NCBI GenBank assembly: GCA_031278395.1
Contig: JAITKM010000026.1
Location: 1 to 14,564, forward strand
Source of the DNA: Deltaproteobacteria bacterium
GTDB lineage: Bacteria; Bdellovibrionota_C; UBA2361; SZUA-149; JAITKM01
Length of the DNA: 14,564 nt
Direction: 5' to 3'
Part shown: one piece after another, positions 7,424 to 13,884 of the stretch
How positions within the stretch are numbered: the first letter of the stretch is position 1
Layout: each line of letters starts with the position of its first letter
Notes under the pieces: generated by a model
Told to the model about the DNA's origin: nothing
Database searches by the model: none
What the model saw: only the letters and a program-made list of their open reading frames with translations
Program-made: the position numbers and the translations under genes

Positions 7424-8674
7424 CTACAAGCGCAAATTAAGAAAAGTCTTTTTCCCTCTTTGTAAGAGTAAATTTTTTTTTGCTTTATCAGTTACTGTTA
7501 CGACTTCCTCAATAGCATTAATTTTATTGTCGTCTATAGATAAGCCACCTTGTTCTATCATGCGCCGAGCTTCACCTTTTGAAGCAAACAATCCAACCTC
7601 AACCACCAGATCTAAAATATTTACACCTTGTTCAAGTCGCACTCTTTCAAACTCTACGCTTGGGACATGCTCTAAGTTTGTTCCGCCTCCAAATAAAGAG
7701 TTAGCAGCGTCAACAGCTTTTTGCGCTTCATCCTCCCCATGGACAAGTTTGGTAACTTCGTAAGCCATTCTTTTTTTAGCAGCAATAATATCCTGTCTAC
7801 AAAGTATCTCGATTTCGGTACTTGGAATATCTGTAAACAATTTTAAAAGCATCTCTGTATCAGCATCATCAGTATTATAAAAATACTGATAAAACGCATA
7901 TGCAGTAGTTTTATCTCTGGCAACCCAAAGCGTGCCGCTTTCGGTTTTGCCCATTTTCTTGCCGTCCTTAGTCATCAGTAATGGACAAGTCAGTCCATAG
8001 ATTTCTTGACATTCTTCTTTAGTTTTTCCTTCAAGGTGAAAATTAAGCTTACGATATAATTCTGTGCCAGCTACAATATTTCCCCACTGGTCGCTGCCAC
8101 CGATTTCTAAAATGCAATTATATTCTTGGTGTAAATGAATAAAATCGTAAGCCTGTATTAACATGTAGCCCATCTCTAAAAAAGTTAAGCCACCGCTTTC
8201 TAACCTTTTAGTATATGCTTCGGAGGAAAGCATTTTATTGACATTAAAATGCACCCCAACATCACGCATAAAATCCAGATAGTTATAGGAATTAATCCAT
8301 TCACTATTATCTACGATGAGAGCTGGGTTTTCCCCAGCTAAGCTAATAAATTTGCTAGCTAGTTTTTTTAATTCCGTCACATTTCTAGCCACGTCTGCCT
8401 TAGTTAACATTTTGCGCATATCAGATTTGCCACTGGGATCACCAATTAAAGCGGTCGCACCCCCGATTAGCAAAATTCCGCGATGTCCATGGCGTTGTAA
8501 ATTCCTAAACATCATTAAGGCAAAAAAATGCCCAATGTGCAAACTATCTGCGGTTGGATCAATACCTAAAAAAAAAGTAATTGGCTTGTCGCTATTGAGG
8601 GCTTTTTTAATGCCTACTTCGTTAGTTGTTTGATAAACATAGCCTCGTTCTTTAAGATATTCAAAAAATTCCAT
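7424..8674 (-). CDS. tyrS: Tyrosyl-tRNA synthetase
   Basis: Class I synthetase that charges tRNA-Tyr. HIGH is present as LHIGHF at 45-50, and the KMSKS loop appears as KMGKTESG at 240-247. The tyrosine pocket is marked by QAYDF at 174-178 and GGSDQWGNI at 192-200. An S4-like RNA-binding domain closes the protein from about residue 348 (LDLVVEVGLFASKGEARRMI). The 416-residue length is normal for the bacterial TyrRS with S4 domain. AAGG sits 6 bases before the ATG, a modest ribosome site. It lies on the same strand as ileS but is separated from it by 435 bases of repeat-bearing DNA, so it is probably a separate transcription unit. Confidence 0.97.
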   Translation of the reverse strand: MEFFEYLKERGYVYQTTNEVGIKKALNSDKPITFFLGIDPTADSLHIGHFFALMMFRNLQRHGHRGILLIGGATALIGDPSGKSDMRKMLTKADVARNVTELKKLASKFISLAGENPALIVDNSEWINSYNYLDFMRDVGVHFNVNKMLSSEAYTKRLESGGLTFLEMGYMLIQAYDFIHLHQEYNCILEIGGSDQWGNIVAGTELYRKLNFHLEGKTKEECQEIYGLTCPLLMTKDGKKMGKTESGTLWVARDKTTAYAFYQYFYNTDDADTEMLLKLFTDIPSTEIEILCRQDIIAAKKRMAYEVTKLVHGEDEAQKAVDAANSLFGGGTNLEHVPSVEFERVRLEQGVNILDLVVEVGLFASKGEARRMIEQGGLSIDDNKINAIEEVVTVTDKAKKNLLLQRGKKTFLNLRL

Positions 8675-8967
8675 ATGACCTTATTTACTTTTACCTTTAT
8701 AAAATTCTAATTTTTAAAAAACTCTATTTTTTCCCAAAAAATCGCTAATTTCCTCTAGAGTATTCATCATGTTTTATAAAATCTAACCTTTTGCATTGAG
8801 AGTTACATTAATTAGTAAGATTTTCATAATTTTTATTTGAAATCGTCTACTAATTATAATATAGCATTTTGCCTTTTTTAATTTTAGACCTAGTAAAATT
8901 AAAAAAATAGAATCTATACTTGGAAAATACAAAGCGAGACAAACAGCATAATATCTATAATAAGTCA
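8675..8967. promoter_or_regulatory. Divergent intergenic region with likely promoters
   Basis: This AT-rich gap separates tyrS (minus) from the membrane protein (plus), so both must be transcribed outward from it. On the plus strand a TATAAT is at 8855-8860, but only weak -35 candidates lie upstream (TTTATT at 17 bases; TTGAAA is too close at 12). On the minus strand TATAAA at 8697-8702 is a possible tyrS -10. I see no operator or RNA gene. Confidence 0.35.
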
Positions 8968-9849
8968 ATGAAGAATACAGAAAAAACAGCTAAGCCTCTA
9001 CAATCTAGTTTTTTTTCTAATGTCCTACAGCTTGAACCACTAACTAGAATTACTTATTTTATGGTATTTATCTCAAGCGCTTTTGTTATTCACAATGGTA
9101 TTACAGAATTTAAAATGTTTACCCTTTGTTTTGTTGCTCTTTTGGCAAGTTATTTTGGTAATCAAAATTTACAAAACCAGGAACATGATAAAAGTTCTGA
9201 AACGACACTTAAAAATTCTCTTCTTTACTTTGTGCAACTTTTAACAGTGGTTGCTTTCTTTTCATTAACTGAAAACATTTTTGTGACTGCTGTTTTTATT
9301 AGCGCCTTATTTTGTGCATTTGTCAGAACTTTGCTAGGAGCAAAAACTGTAACTAGAATTTTAACCTGTTTACCGCTGCTAGTTATTGAGTTAGTTTGTT
9401 TAGCGCTAATAGGAGCTTTTTCGCAACTTGGTAGGTTTAGCGAAGAAGAGTGTGGAACATATTATATTGTCTCAGTCTTTGGGATAGTTACAGCTTGCTT
9501 TCTATTTGCAGCACAAGTTCTAAAAAATGTCGTGATTTTTAAACAAGCTGGTTGGTGTCAGGAGAAATCCTTCCAAAATAAAAAAAATCAAACAATTACC
9601 CGACCTAGTAATATGTTTCGACTTTATGCGCTTTTGATTTTCATTGGCAGTATGCTACCGATCTCGCTAGCGTTTTTGGGCAAATTGCATCCTGCATTTT
9701 ATATTTACGTTATTCCTCTGGCTTTTGGTTTAAAAATTTCAGAAGTGTTGTTTAAAAAACATGATAATTCGGCTGAAGTTATCCAAACTCTAAAAATCTC
9801 AAGCTTGATTGGCTTTATTAATATTTTGATCGGAGTCATTGCGAAATAA
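8968..9849 (+). CDS. Polytopic membrane protein, weakly UbiA-like
   Basis: A 293-residue integral membrane protein with eight or nine hydrophobic segments at about 28-45, 48-64, 85-105, 106-124, 132-152, 165-184, 218-238, 243-262 and 277-293. I chose ATG 8968; a TTG at 8920 would add 16 polar residues and is less likely. No Shine-Dalgarno precedes either start. The overall pattern resembles UbiA/MenA prenyltransferases: the loop after the sixth segment, then the FRLYALLIFIGSM and LGKLHPAFYIYVIPLAFGL stretches. However, the Asp-rich NDxxDxxxD and DxxxD motifs that bind prenyl diphosphate are absent, so catalysis of that kind is unlikely. The family remains unassigned. It stands alone, divergent from tyrS, at the start of the accessory half. 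Confidence 0.8.
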   Translation: MKNTEKTAKPLQSSFFSNVLQLEPLTRITYFMVFISSAFVIHNGITEFKMFTLCFVALLASYFGNQNLQNQEHDKSSETTLKNSLLYFVQLLTVVAFFSLTENIFVTAVFISALFCAFVRTLLGAKTVTRILTCLPLLVIELVCLALIGAFSQLGRFSEEECGTYYIVSVFGIVTACFLFAAQVLKNVVIFKQAGWCQEKSFQNKKNQTITRPSNMFRLYALLIFIGSMLPISLAFLGKLHPAFYIYVIPLAFGLKISEVLFKKHDNSAEVIQTLKISSLIGFINILIGVIAK

Positions 9850-10172
9850 CTCCAATGCTTAATGGCGATCGTTCAAAATTGTCTGTTGCTTCTAAACAAC
9901 TAAAAAACACAAACTTTTTCCAGAGAATTTAACCGCAGCTCTGCGATGGTTCATTAGATTGGAATTCAGCAGCGATTATTTACTCGCAAATTTTATCGGA
10001 TAAAAACATTGAACCAATAAAAAAACTAAGACGCCATTAACGAAGTAAATTAATTTTTGAAACCTAGTAAAAAAAAATCATATGTAAAACTTGCATATGT
10101 TTAGAGATTAGAATATGAGACACTGCCAATTTTTTTAGTTATATATTATAACGAGAAACAAACACGCAGAAA
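9850..10172 (+). other. Non-coding or decayed stretch
   Basis: No intact gene is visible in these 323 bases. A short plus-strand frame before a TAA near 10011 reads LTAALRWFIRLEFSSDYLLA. Just before the broken glycosyltransferase another reads ETLPIFLVIYYNEKQTRRK (10117-10173). A single extra A near 10173 would join the latter to that gene, so some of this may be decayed upstream coding sequence. CATATG occurs twice as a loose inverted pair (10079-10084 and 10094-10099). No terminator for the preceding gene is evident. Confidence 0.35.
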
Positions 10173-10250
10173 ATGAAATTGCAAAACAAGAAATATAAAA
10201 AGCCAATAGTTTCTTCCCTTAACCATAATATACTATATACTGTTGCTGCT

Positions 10251-10260
10251 GGGGGGGGGG
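10251..10260 (+). repeat. Ten-G homopolymer tract inside coding sequence
   Basis: Ten consecutive G in otherwise AT-rich DNA sit exactly at the switch between the two reading frames of the glycosyltransferase fragment. Tracts of this kind change length by slipped-strand mispairing and act as on/off switches in surface-glycan genes of several bacteria. At ten G the gene is off; eleven (or eight) would be in frame. Confidence 0.85.
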
Positions 10261-10274
10261 CACTATATATAGTG
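10261..10274. repeat. Perfect 14-base palindrome next to G10
   Basis: CACTATATATAGTG is self-complementary and begins at the base after the G tract. ACTATATA at 10232-10239 can also pair with TATATAGT (10266-10273), placing the G tract in a hairpin loop. Such structure could promote slippage or assembly error at the tract. Confidence 0.6.
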
Positions 10275-10724
10275 ATATCGACAAAATCCTACCCAACGAC
10301 AAAAAATTATCTATTCATCTACATCAAGCGATAGATCCTTATCATTCGTTCGTTTCACCACGCGCAGATACAGAAACAAAATACAATATCACTTATTCGA
10401 ATTGGTTCGAAAATAAATCTGATATGACAGATTTAATAAAGCAGGCGGGAATCTATATCGCACCTCGCAAATTAGAAGGTATCGGAATATCATTTTTAGA
10501 AACCATGGTCATGGGCAAAGCAGTAATTGCGCAGGACGCTCCGACAATGAATGAGTATATTGAAAACGGCATAAACGTCTATTTGGTTGATTTTAACAAA
10601 CCAGAGCCGATTGATTTGTCGAACATTGAATGGGTACAAAAAATGTCTGGGAAAGTGCGCGGCTCGGGTACGCGATTATAAGGAGTCGCATTTATTATAA
10701 AAACAAAGAAATATAAATAATATT

Positions 10725-11744
10725 ATGAAAAAATTAAAATATCAATTCAATTATAAAAAACTACTAGTAAAATTTATTTGTTTATTTATTCCGTTTCGCA
10801 AAGCACGGCGTAGAGTACGTAGTTACTTTTTTCAGCCAGTTCCTAATCCTTATACTGAAATTCTTGATCGATTCAGATTATTACAAAATCCGGTTGAAGT
10901 GTGGCATGAATTTTGTGATGGGCTGGACGAGAAAAGTATTGAGACAGTAACGCGTTCGCTTGCAGCTGTCAGCAAAAAAGATCTGCGCCTTGAAGATTTT
11001 TTAACCCCTGATGAATTGGCTAGACATAACGAATATATGGCAAAGTTAAATAATGGTATTTTTAAGATATCTGACGACTGTTATGCTTTTGGTCGGTATT
11101 TACTACCAATGGAAAGATTTTCTGTATCGGTATTTTTGGATAAACATGGACTAGATACGGTTGATTTGTCCAAAATTCCACGCGATTCTGCAATCTTGGA
11201 TGTGGGCGGTCATATTGGTGATTCAACGCTGATATTCAGCACTTATCTGGATAATAAAATTTATTCTTTTGAACCAAGTATTGCCAATTTTGAATTGATG
11301 AAAAAAACAATTACACTAAACAATCTTGAACATCAGGTAACCCCAGTTCGCTTGGCATTATCTAGCAGTAAAGATAGAATATTGTATCAATCAATTGCTG
11401 GAGAGTCTTCCTGCAACCAGTCAATTCAAGATAAAACTACCGTTGGACAGGAAGCAATACCAGTCAGCACATTGGAAGCCTTTTGCAATGAAAACAATAT
11501 TAAAGCAGGATTAATAAAAGTTGATATAGAAGGAGGTGAACAAGATTTCCTAACAGGTGCACGGAAAATTATAGAAAGAGACAAACCGATTTTATTATTA
11601 TCTATTTATCATTCTTGGACCGATTTAGATTATTTTAACATAAAGAAAATCGTGAAGTCATGGAATTTGGGATATAAATTTCACATATTCAAACCAATTG
11701 ATCGAAATATTATTGGAGAAACCTTGCTTATCTGTGAGCAATAA
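10725..11744 (+). CDS. FkbM-family SAM-dependent methyltransferase
   Basis: Predicted methyltransferase, probably O-methylating a sugar or other glycan precursor in the cytoplasm. The SAM-binding motif is ILDVGGHIGDS at 157-167. The acidic strand that follows is YSFEPSIANFE (180-190), and a conserved VSTLEAFC precedes IKVDIEGGE at 264-272, the FkbM signature. The C-terminal GETLLICEQ completes the fold. Residues 1-35 are basic and hydrophobic, with an IPFRKARRRVRSYFF stretch (22-36) of the kind found at the N-termini of polysaccharide-synthesis enzymes; it may associate with the membrane. The 339-residue length is on the long side because of an extra ~150-residue N-terminal region. No Shine-Dalgarno is seen. 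It follows the broken glycosyltransferase by 8 bases and was probably co-transcribed with it. The acceptor is unknown. Confidence 0.9.
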   Translation: MKKLKYQFNYKKLLVKFICLFIPFRKARRRVRSYFFQPVPNPYTEILDRFRLLQNPVEVWHEFCDGLDEKSIETVTRSLAAVSKKDLRLEDFLTPDELARHNEYMAKLNNGIFKISDDCYAFGRYLLPMERFSVSVFLDKHGLDTVDLSKIPRDSAILDVGGHIGDSTLIFSTYLDNKIYSFEPSIANFELMKKTITLNNLEHQVTPVRLALSSSKDRILYQSIAGESSCNQSIQDKTTVGQEAIPVSTLEAFCNENNIKAGLIKVDIEGGEQDFLTGARKIIERDKPILLLSIYHSWTDLDYFNIKKIVKSWNLGYKFHIFKPIDRNIIGETLLICEQ

Positions 11745-11831
11745 ATAGCGAGAAAACAACAAAATTAGTAAAATAATATGGGGGGGTGGATTTATATAAT
11801 TTCTGGCTTTCCTCTGCTTTTTTTCCCCCTA

Positions 11832-11946
11832 GTTTCCCTAGAGCAGGGTTCTTTTTCTAGAAATTTGGTTTCCCTAGAGCCCTAGTATAGGGTTCTCTGG
11901 TTCCATGGATAGTTCCATGGTGCAGGGTTACTTTCTCTAGAAATTT
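11832..11946 (+). repeat. Hairpin/repeat array between convergent genes
   Basis: Three tandem units of the dispersed repeat fill the space between the FkbM and pyruvyl transferase stop codons. Each pairs a small hairpin with GGGTT(A)CT: CCCT/AGGG at 11836-11848 then TTCTTTTT, CCCTA/TAGGG at 11880-11892, and a 7-bp stem CCATGGA/TCCATGG at 11903-11920 then GGGTTACTTT. TTTCCCTAGAGC occurs twice (11834 and 11870), and TCTAGAAATTT twice exactly 80 bases apart (11856 and 11936). The rest of the gap (11745-11831) is AT-rich with a seven-G run at 11780-11786. Confidence 0.7.
11836..11856 (+). terminator. Possible terminator of the FkbM gene
   Basis: A CCCT/AGGG stem with a five-base loop is followed by TTCTTTTT, and two further stems lie just downstream. 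The individual stems are short, so efficiency is doubtful. Their position between convergent genes makes a terminating role reasonable. Confidence 0.35.
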
Positions 11947-11951
11947 AACCT

Positions 11952-12935
11952 TCATTTTATAAAGTGTACATTTTTACGATAACTCATGGATTGTTGATAT
12001 ACGCCGGATAATTTTCCATACGAGTTATCGTGCATATACACTGTTTTACCCATTAGCGTAGAAGCAATCGCAACATGCAGCCGGTCCGTATGAATAATAT
12101 TAAAACAACTTACTGTGACTAACATCAGGTTTGCACCGAATATCGCTTGTGCCCTTGTTGGTCGGCTGCTTCCGAAAACTCTAGATAAATCAAGGTCGGT
12201 TGTATAATTTCCAGTTGATTCTGAATCAGTTCGCATAAACTTAATTTCTTTCCCGAACAACAAGGGAAATGTTTTCTGCAAGCTATCTACCGTTTCCTTA
12301 TTTATTTTTTCGCAATGATCAGAAATAATCTGATCGGTTGCACGAAACGCCATGTCGTGGTCCAGAATTATTGTTGCCGGTGTTTTTTGTGCAATTAAAT
12401 AATCATAACTTTTTTTTTCGCGGCAAAATAATATAAAGCGAGAGTCAAGCACGGACACTAATTCCGGACAATTATTAAAACTGCTAGGTAGAATAACAAC
12501 ATTTTTTGCTTTCTGAAAAATTGGCAAAAATTCTTTAATCCATACGCTGTTATAATTTGGAATCCAGATTCCGCCACCACCATACACTATATTTTCTGAA
12601 TTTTTTGAAAAATATTTCCAGTCGTAAATCTTATATTGCAAATTATTCGCATCAAAGAAATTCAGTGTTGCAGAAGATAACAACATATCACCACAGTTTC
12701 CCGGGTCTGGAATAAAAGTAAAAGGCTGGAGCTGACGTAATTTGTTAAGTATTGCGGTATTATCAACATTAAATGGGGAAAAATTATTTCTCAACACTTG
12801 ATTTATTGTTGAATTTGTGCAGAATTTGATTTTCCAAACTGGGATTCTGGCAAAATGGATTTTTTTGCACATTTCATTTTGTTTGCTTCTTATAATTCTA
12901 TAAAAAGTAGCCAATATTTTTTCTAATTTTTGCAT
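11952..12935 (-). CDS. Polysaccharide pyruvyl transferase family protein
   Basis: Predicted to add a pyruvyl ketal from phosphoenolpyruvate to a sugar of a surface polysaccharide. The N-terminal nucleotide-fold motif is PDPGNCGDMLLSSATLNFF (76-94). A glycine-rich turn IVYGGGGIW follows at 116-124. The C-terminal family signature is HTDRLHVAIASTLMGK at 282-297, followed by DNSYGKLSGVYQQS at 303-316. The 327-residue length is normal for the family. There is no signal peptide, so it should be cytoplasmic. A weak A-rich leader and no Shine-Dalgarno precede the ATG. It converges on the FkbM methyltransferase, with the repeat array between their stops. Together with the broken glycosyltransferase it points to a capsule or LPS-modifying locus. 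The exact sugar acceptor cannot be told. Confidence 0.88.
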   Translation of the reverse strand: MQKLEKILATFYRIIRSKQNEMCKKIHFARIPVWKIKFCTNSTINQVLRNNFSPFNVDNTAILNKLRQLQPFTFIPDPGNCGDMLLSSATLNFFDANNLQYKIYDWKYFSKNSENIVYGGGGIWIPNYNSVWIKEFLPIFQKAKNVVILPSSFNNCPELVSVLDSRFILFCREKKSYDYLIAQKTPATIILDHDMAFRATDQIISDHCEKINKETVDSLQKTFPLLFGKEIKFMRTDSESTGNYTTDLDLSRVFGSSRPTRAQAIFGANLMLVTVSCFNIIHTDRLHVAIASTLMGKTVYMHDNSYGKLSGVYQQSMSYRKNVHFIK

Positions 12936-13010
12936 TCTATTTTTTTAAAAGCTTAAGCTGGAATAAAATCAATGATTTTATAAAAAATCGCCTAGTATTT
13001 TAAGTGAGAA

Positions 13011-13193
13011 TTAAAACAAGAATTTTAGGTGGTTATGTTTTTTCAATAATTTTCCAGTTGTCCTTGCATCAATTATTTTAATTTTATTTGCGGCTATTTT
13101 TGCAACGTCTTTGTTAAATCTATAAAAATTAAATAAACCTTTAATTTTAAAGTTTTTGGTCGGGCTTCTATAGTATATTTCAATAAATTGCAA
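13011..13193 (-). CDS. Short hypothetical protein, doubtful
   Basis: A 60-residue basic ORF begins at TTG 13191-13193. It contains FIEIYYRSPTKNFKIKG near the start and IKIIDARTTGKLLKKHNHL near the end. The frame is open for 13 more codons upstream, across the CTGG repeats at 13206-13227, with no better start. There is no ribosome site. Codon use is AT-rich, like the neighbours. I recognise no family. It may be the tail of a decayed gene, or chance. Confidence 0.3.
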   Translation of the reverse strand: MQFIEIYYRSPTKNFKIKGLFNFYRFNKDVAKIAANKIKIIDARTTGKLLKKHNHLKFLF

Positions 13194-13205
13194 GCCGTCT
13201 TTATG

Positions 13206-13227
13206 TTTTCTGGTTATTTTCTGGTAC
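13206..13227 (+). repeat. Tandem 11-base CTGG repeat
   Basis: TTTTCTGGTTA is followed directly by TTTTCTGGTAC, leading into TACAGCC. The TTTTCTGGT half matches the outer part of the dispersed repeat, while TACAGCC recurs at 13712 and, as ATACAGCC, at 13764. It may be a truncated copy. Confidence 0.5.
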
Positions 13228-13297
13228 AGCCATCACTGCGAGCACAATTCATCGCGACTAAATATAACGCATTTCTTACTGCAACTCTTCCGCCGGT

Positions 13298-13527
13298 TGT
13301 TTCTGGAGTTTTCTGGTGTAGGGTTCTTTTATAATCTCTTTTATGATAATCCCCGTATGAAACGAATTTTTTTCTTGTTTTTGGTATAGTGGTATTTTTT
13401 AAAAGATAACTATTTAATATTCCTATCTAGAATTATACAATTTTTAATGGTTTTTTATCTACAAGAAGCTACCAAAAGAAAAAAGAAAAGAAAAAAGAAC
13501 CCTACACCAGAAAAAAAACCAGAAAAA
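13298..13527. repeat. Inverted-repeat element, perfect 22-base arms
   Basis: Bases 13309-13330 (TTTTCTGGTGTAGGGTTC, then TTTT) are perfectly inverted at 13493-13514. Imperfect similarity extends outward through a second TTTCTGG (13299-13305 and about 13518-13525). The core spans 206 bp. The interior is AT-rich with no ORF likely to encode a transposase. It has the same architecture as the element at 7171-7288, suggesting a mobile or hairpin-forming family. Confidence 0.65.
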
Positions 13528-13709
13528 TTAGAGAAAAGTTACGATTACGATTAATATTTAAGCTTAAGGTTAAGTTTTAAACTCCTTTGCTTAAAGCTCC
13601 TGATTGTATCGTATGGAGAAGAATTATGTTTCGACTCAATTAGTAGATAAATGAACCCCTGAACAAAAAAACAGAAAACTCGACTCTGGCTCTGGCGACT
13701 CTGGTACAA

Positions 13710-13728
13710 GGTACAGCCTGGCTATACC
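13710..13728. repeat. Short hairpin GGTACAGCC/GGCTATACC
   Basis: Nine-base arms around a single T pair with one mismatch (or one G-U pair in RNA). The arms share ACAGCC/GGCT with the stronger hairpin at 13777-13802. A one-base gap means the inner pairs would open to form the loop. Confidence 0.4.
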
Positions 13729-13776
13729 ACTAATTACTTCATTATAACATTGTTTTCCCGGAATACAGCCAGATTG

Positions 13777-13802
13777 TAGCACAGCCAATCCTGGCTGTGC
13801 TA
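13777..13802 (+). terminator. Strong hairpin, terminator-like on the plus strand
   Basis: Arms of 11 bases (TAGCACAGCCA and TGGCTGTGCTA) pair perfectly around the loop ATCC. On the plus strand TCTGTGTTTTTTC follows, so the T run begins five bases after the stem. On the minus strand no T run follows. No plus-strand gene lies close upstream, so either it terminates an unseen RNA or it is a hairpin repeat. It lies 83 bases downstream of the minus-strand repeat protein's stop. Confidence 0.45.
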
Positions 13803-13884
13803 TCTGTGTTTTTTCTAGCTTCGCAAATTATCAACTTAGCAGATTGCTTCGCTGTCCCCCACCTCTCCTAGTTTCGATTACTTA

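Larger units (their letters stand above)
10173..10716 (+). pseudogene. GT4-type glycosyltransferase fragment, frameshifted at G10
   Basis: This is the C-terminal half of a GT-B glycosyltransferase. The nucleotide-sugar binding region reads APRKLEGIGISFLETMVMGK, then AVIAQDAPTMNEYIENG, and carries the EX7E motif (EGIGISFLE) of family GT4. ATG 10173 opens a frame (MKLQNKKYKKPIVSSLNHN, then ILYTVAA) that enters the ten-G run at 10251-10260 and stops at 10332. The GT4 frame begins on the other side. One extra G would join them into a 169-residue product ending at 10681. After A6 at 10638-10643 another frame reads NVWESARLGYAIIRSR, a more family-like C-terminus ending at TAA 10714-10716, eight bases before the FkbM gene; this suggests a second frameshift. 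Even when joined it lacks most of the N-terminal domain of a ~350-residue enzyme. It may be a pseudogene, a phase-variable gene, or contain homopolymer read errors. Confidence 0.7.
13194..13884. other. Repeat-rich stretch without a convincing gene
   Basis: These 691 bases hold dispersed repeats (13206-13227, 13298-13330, 13493-13527), an inverted-repeat element, two hairpins with TACAGCC/GGCTGT motifs (13710-13728 and 13777-13802) and CTGG-rich DNA at 13682-13706. A further degraded repeat copy (GAACCCCTGAAC, then ACAGAAAAC) is at 13653-13679. A 35-codon plus-strand frame at 13447-13554 is low-complexity Lys/Glu and overlaps a repeat arm, so I do not call it a gene. Confidence 0.6.

Noticed and set aside
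7386-7466. 26-codon plus-strand ORF beginning MTKSNPIPK
   Set aside because: It overlaps a repeat copy and the antisense of the tyrS 3' end; too short and without a ribosome site.
8920-8967. TTG 8920 as start of the membrane protein
   Set aside because: It adds only polar residues and has no ribosome site; the ATG at 8968 is the simpler choice.
8783-8968. 61-codon minus-strand ORF upstream of tyrS
   Set aside because: It spans the promoter gap and overlaps the start of the plus-strand membrane gene; it is AT-rich, lacks a ribosome site and does not look like a protein family.
10424-10681. Glycosyltransferase as an intact 85-residue gene from ATG 10424
   Set aside because: Family-like coding continues upstream in the same frame to the G10 tract, so this ATG is internal to a broken gene.
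11820-11950. tRNA-like GGTTC motifs
   Set aside because: No cloverleaf can be built; they belong to the GGGTTCT repeat units.
13447-13554. 35-codon plus-strand ORF rich in Lys and Glu
   Set aside because: It is low-complexity and lies across the right arm of the inverted repeat; no ribosome site.
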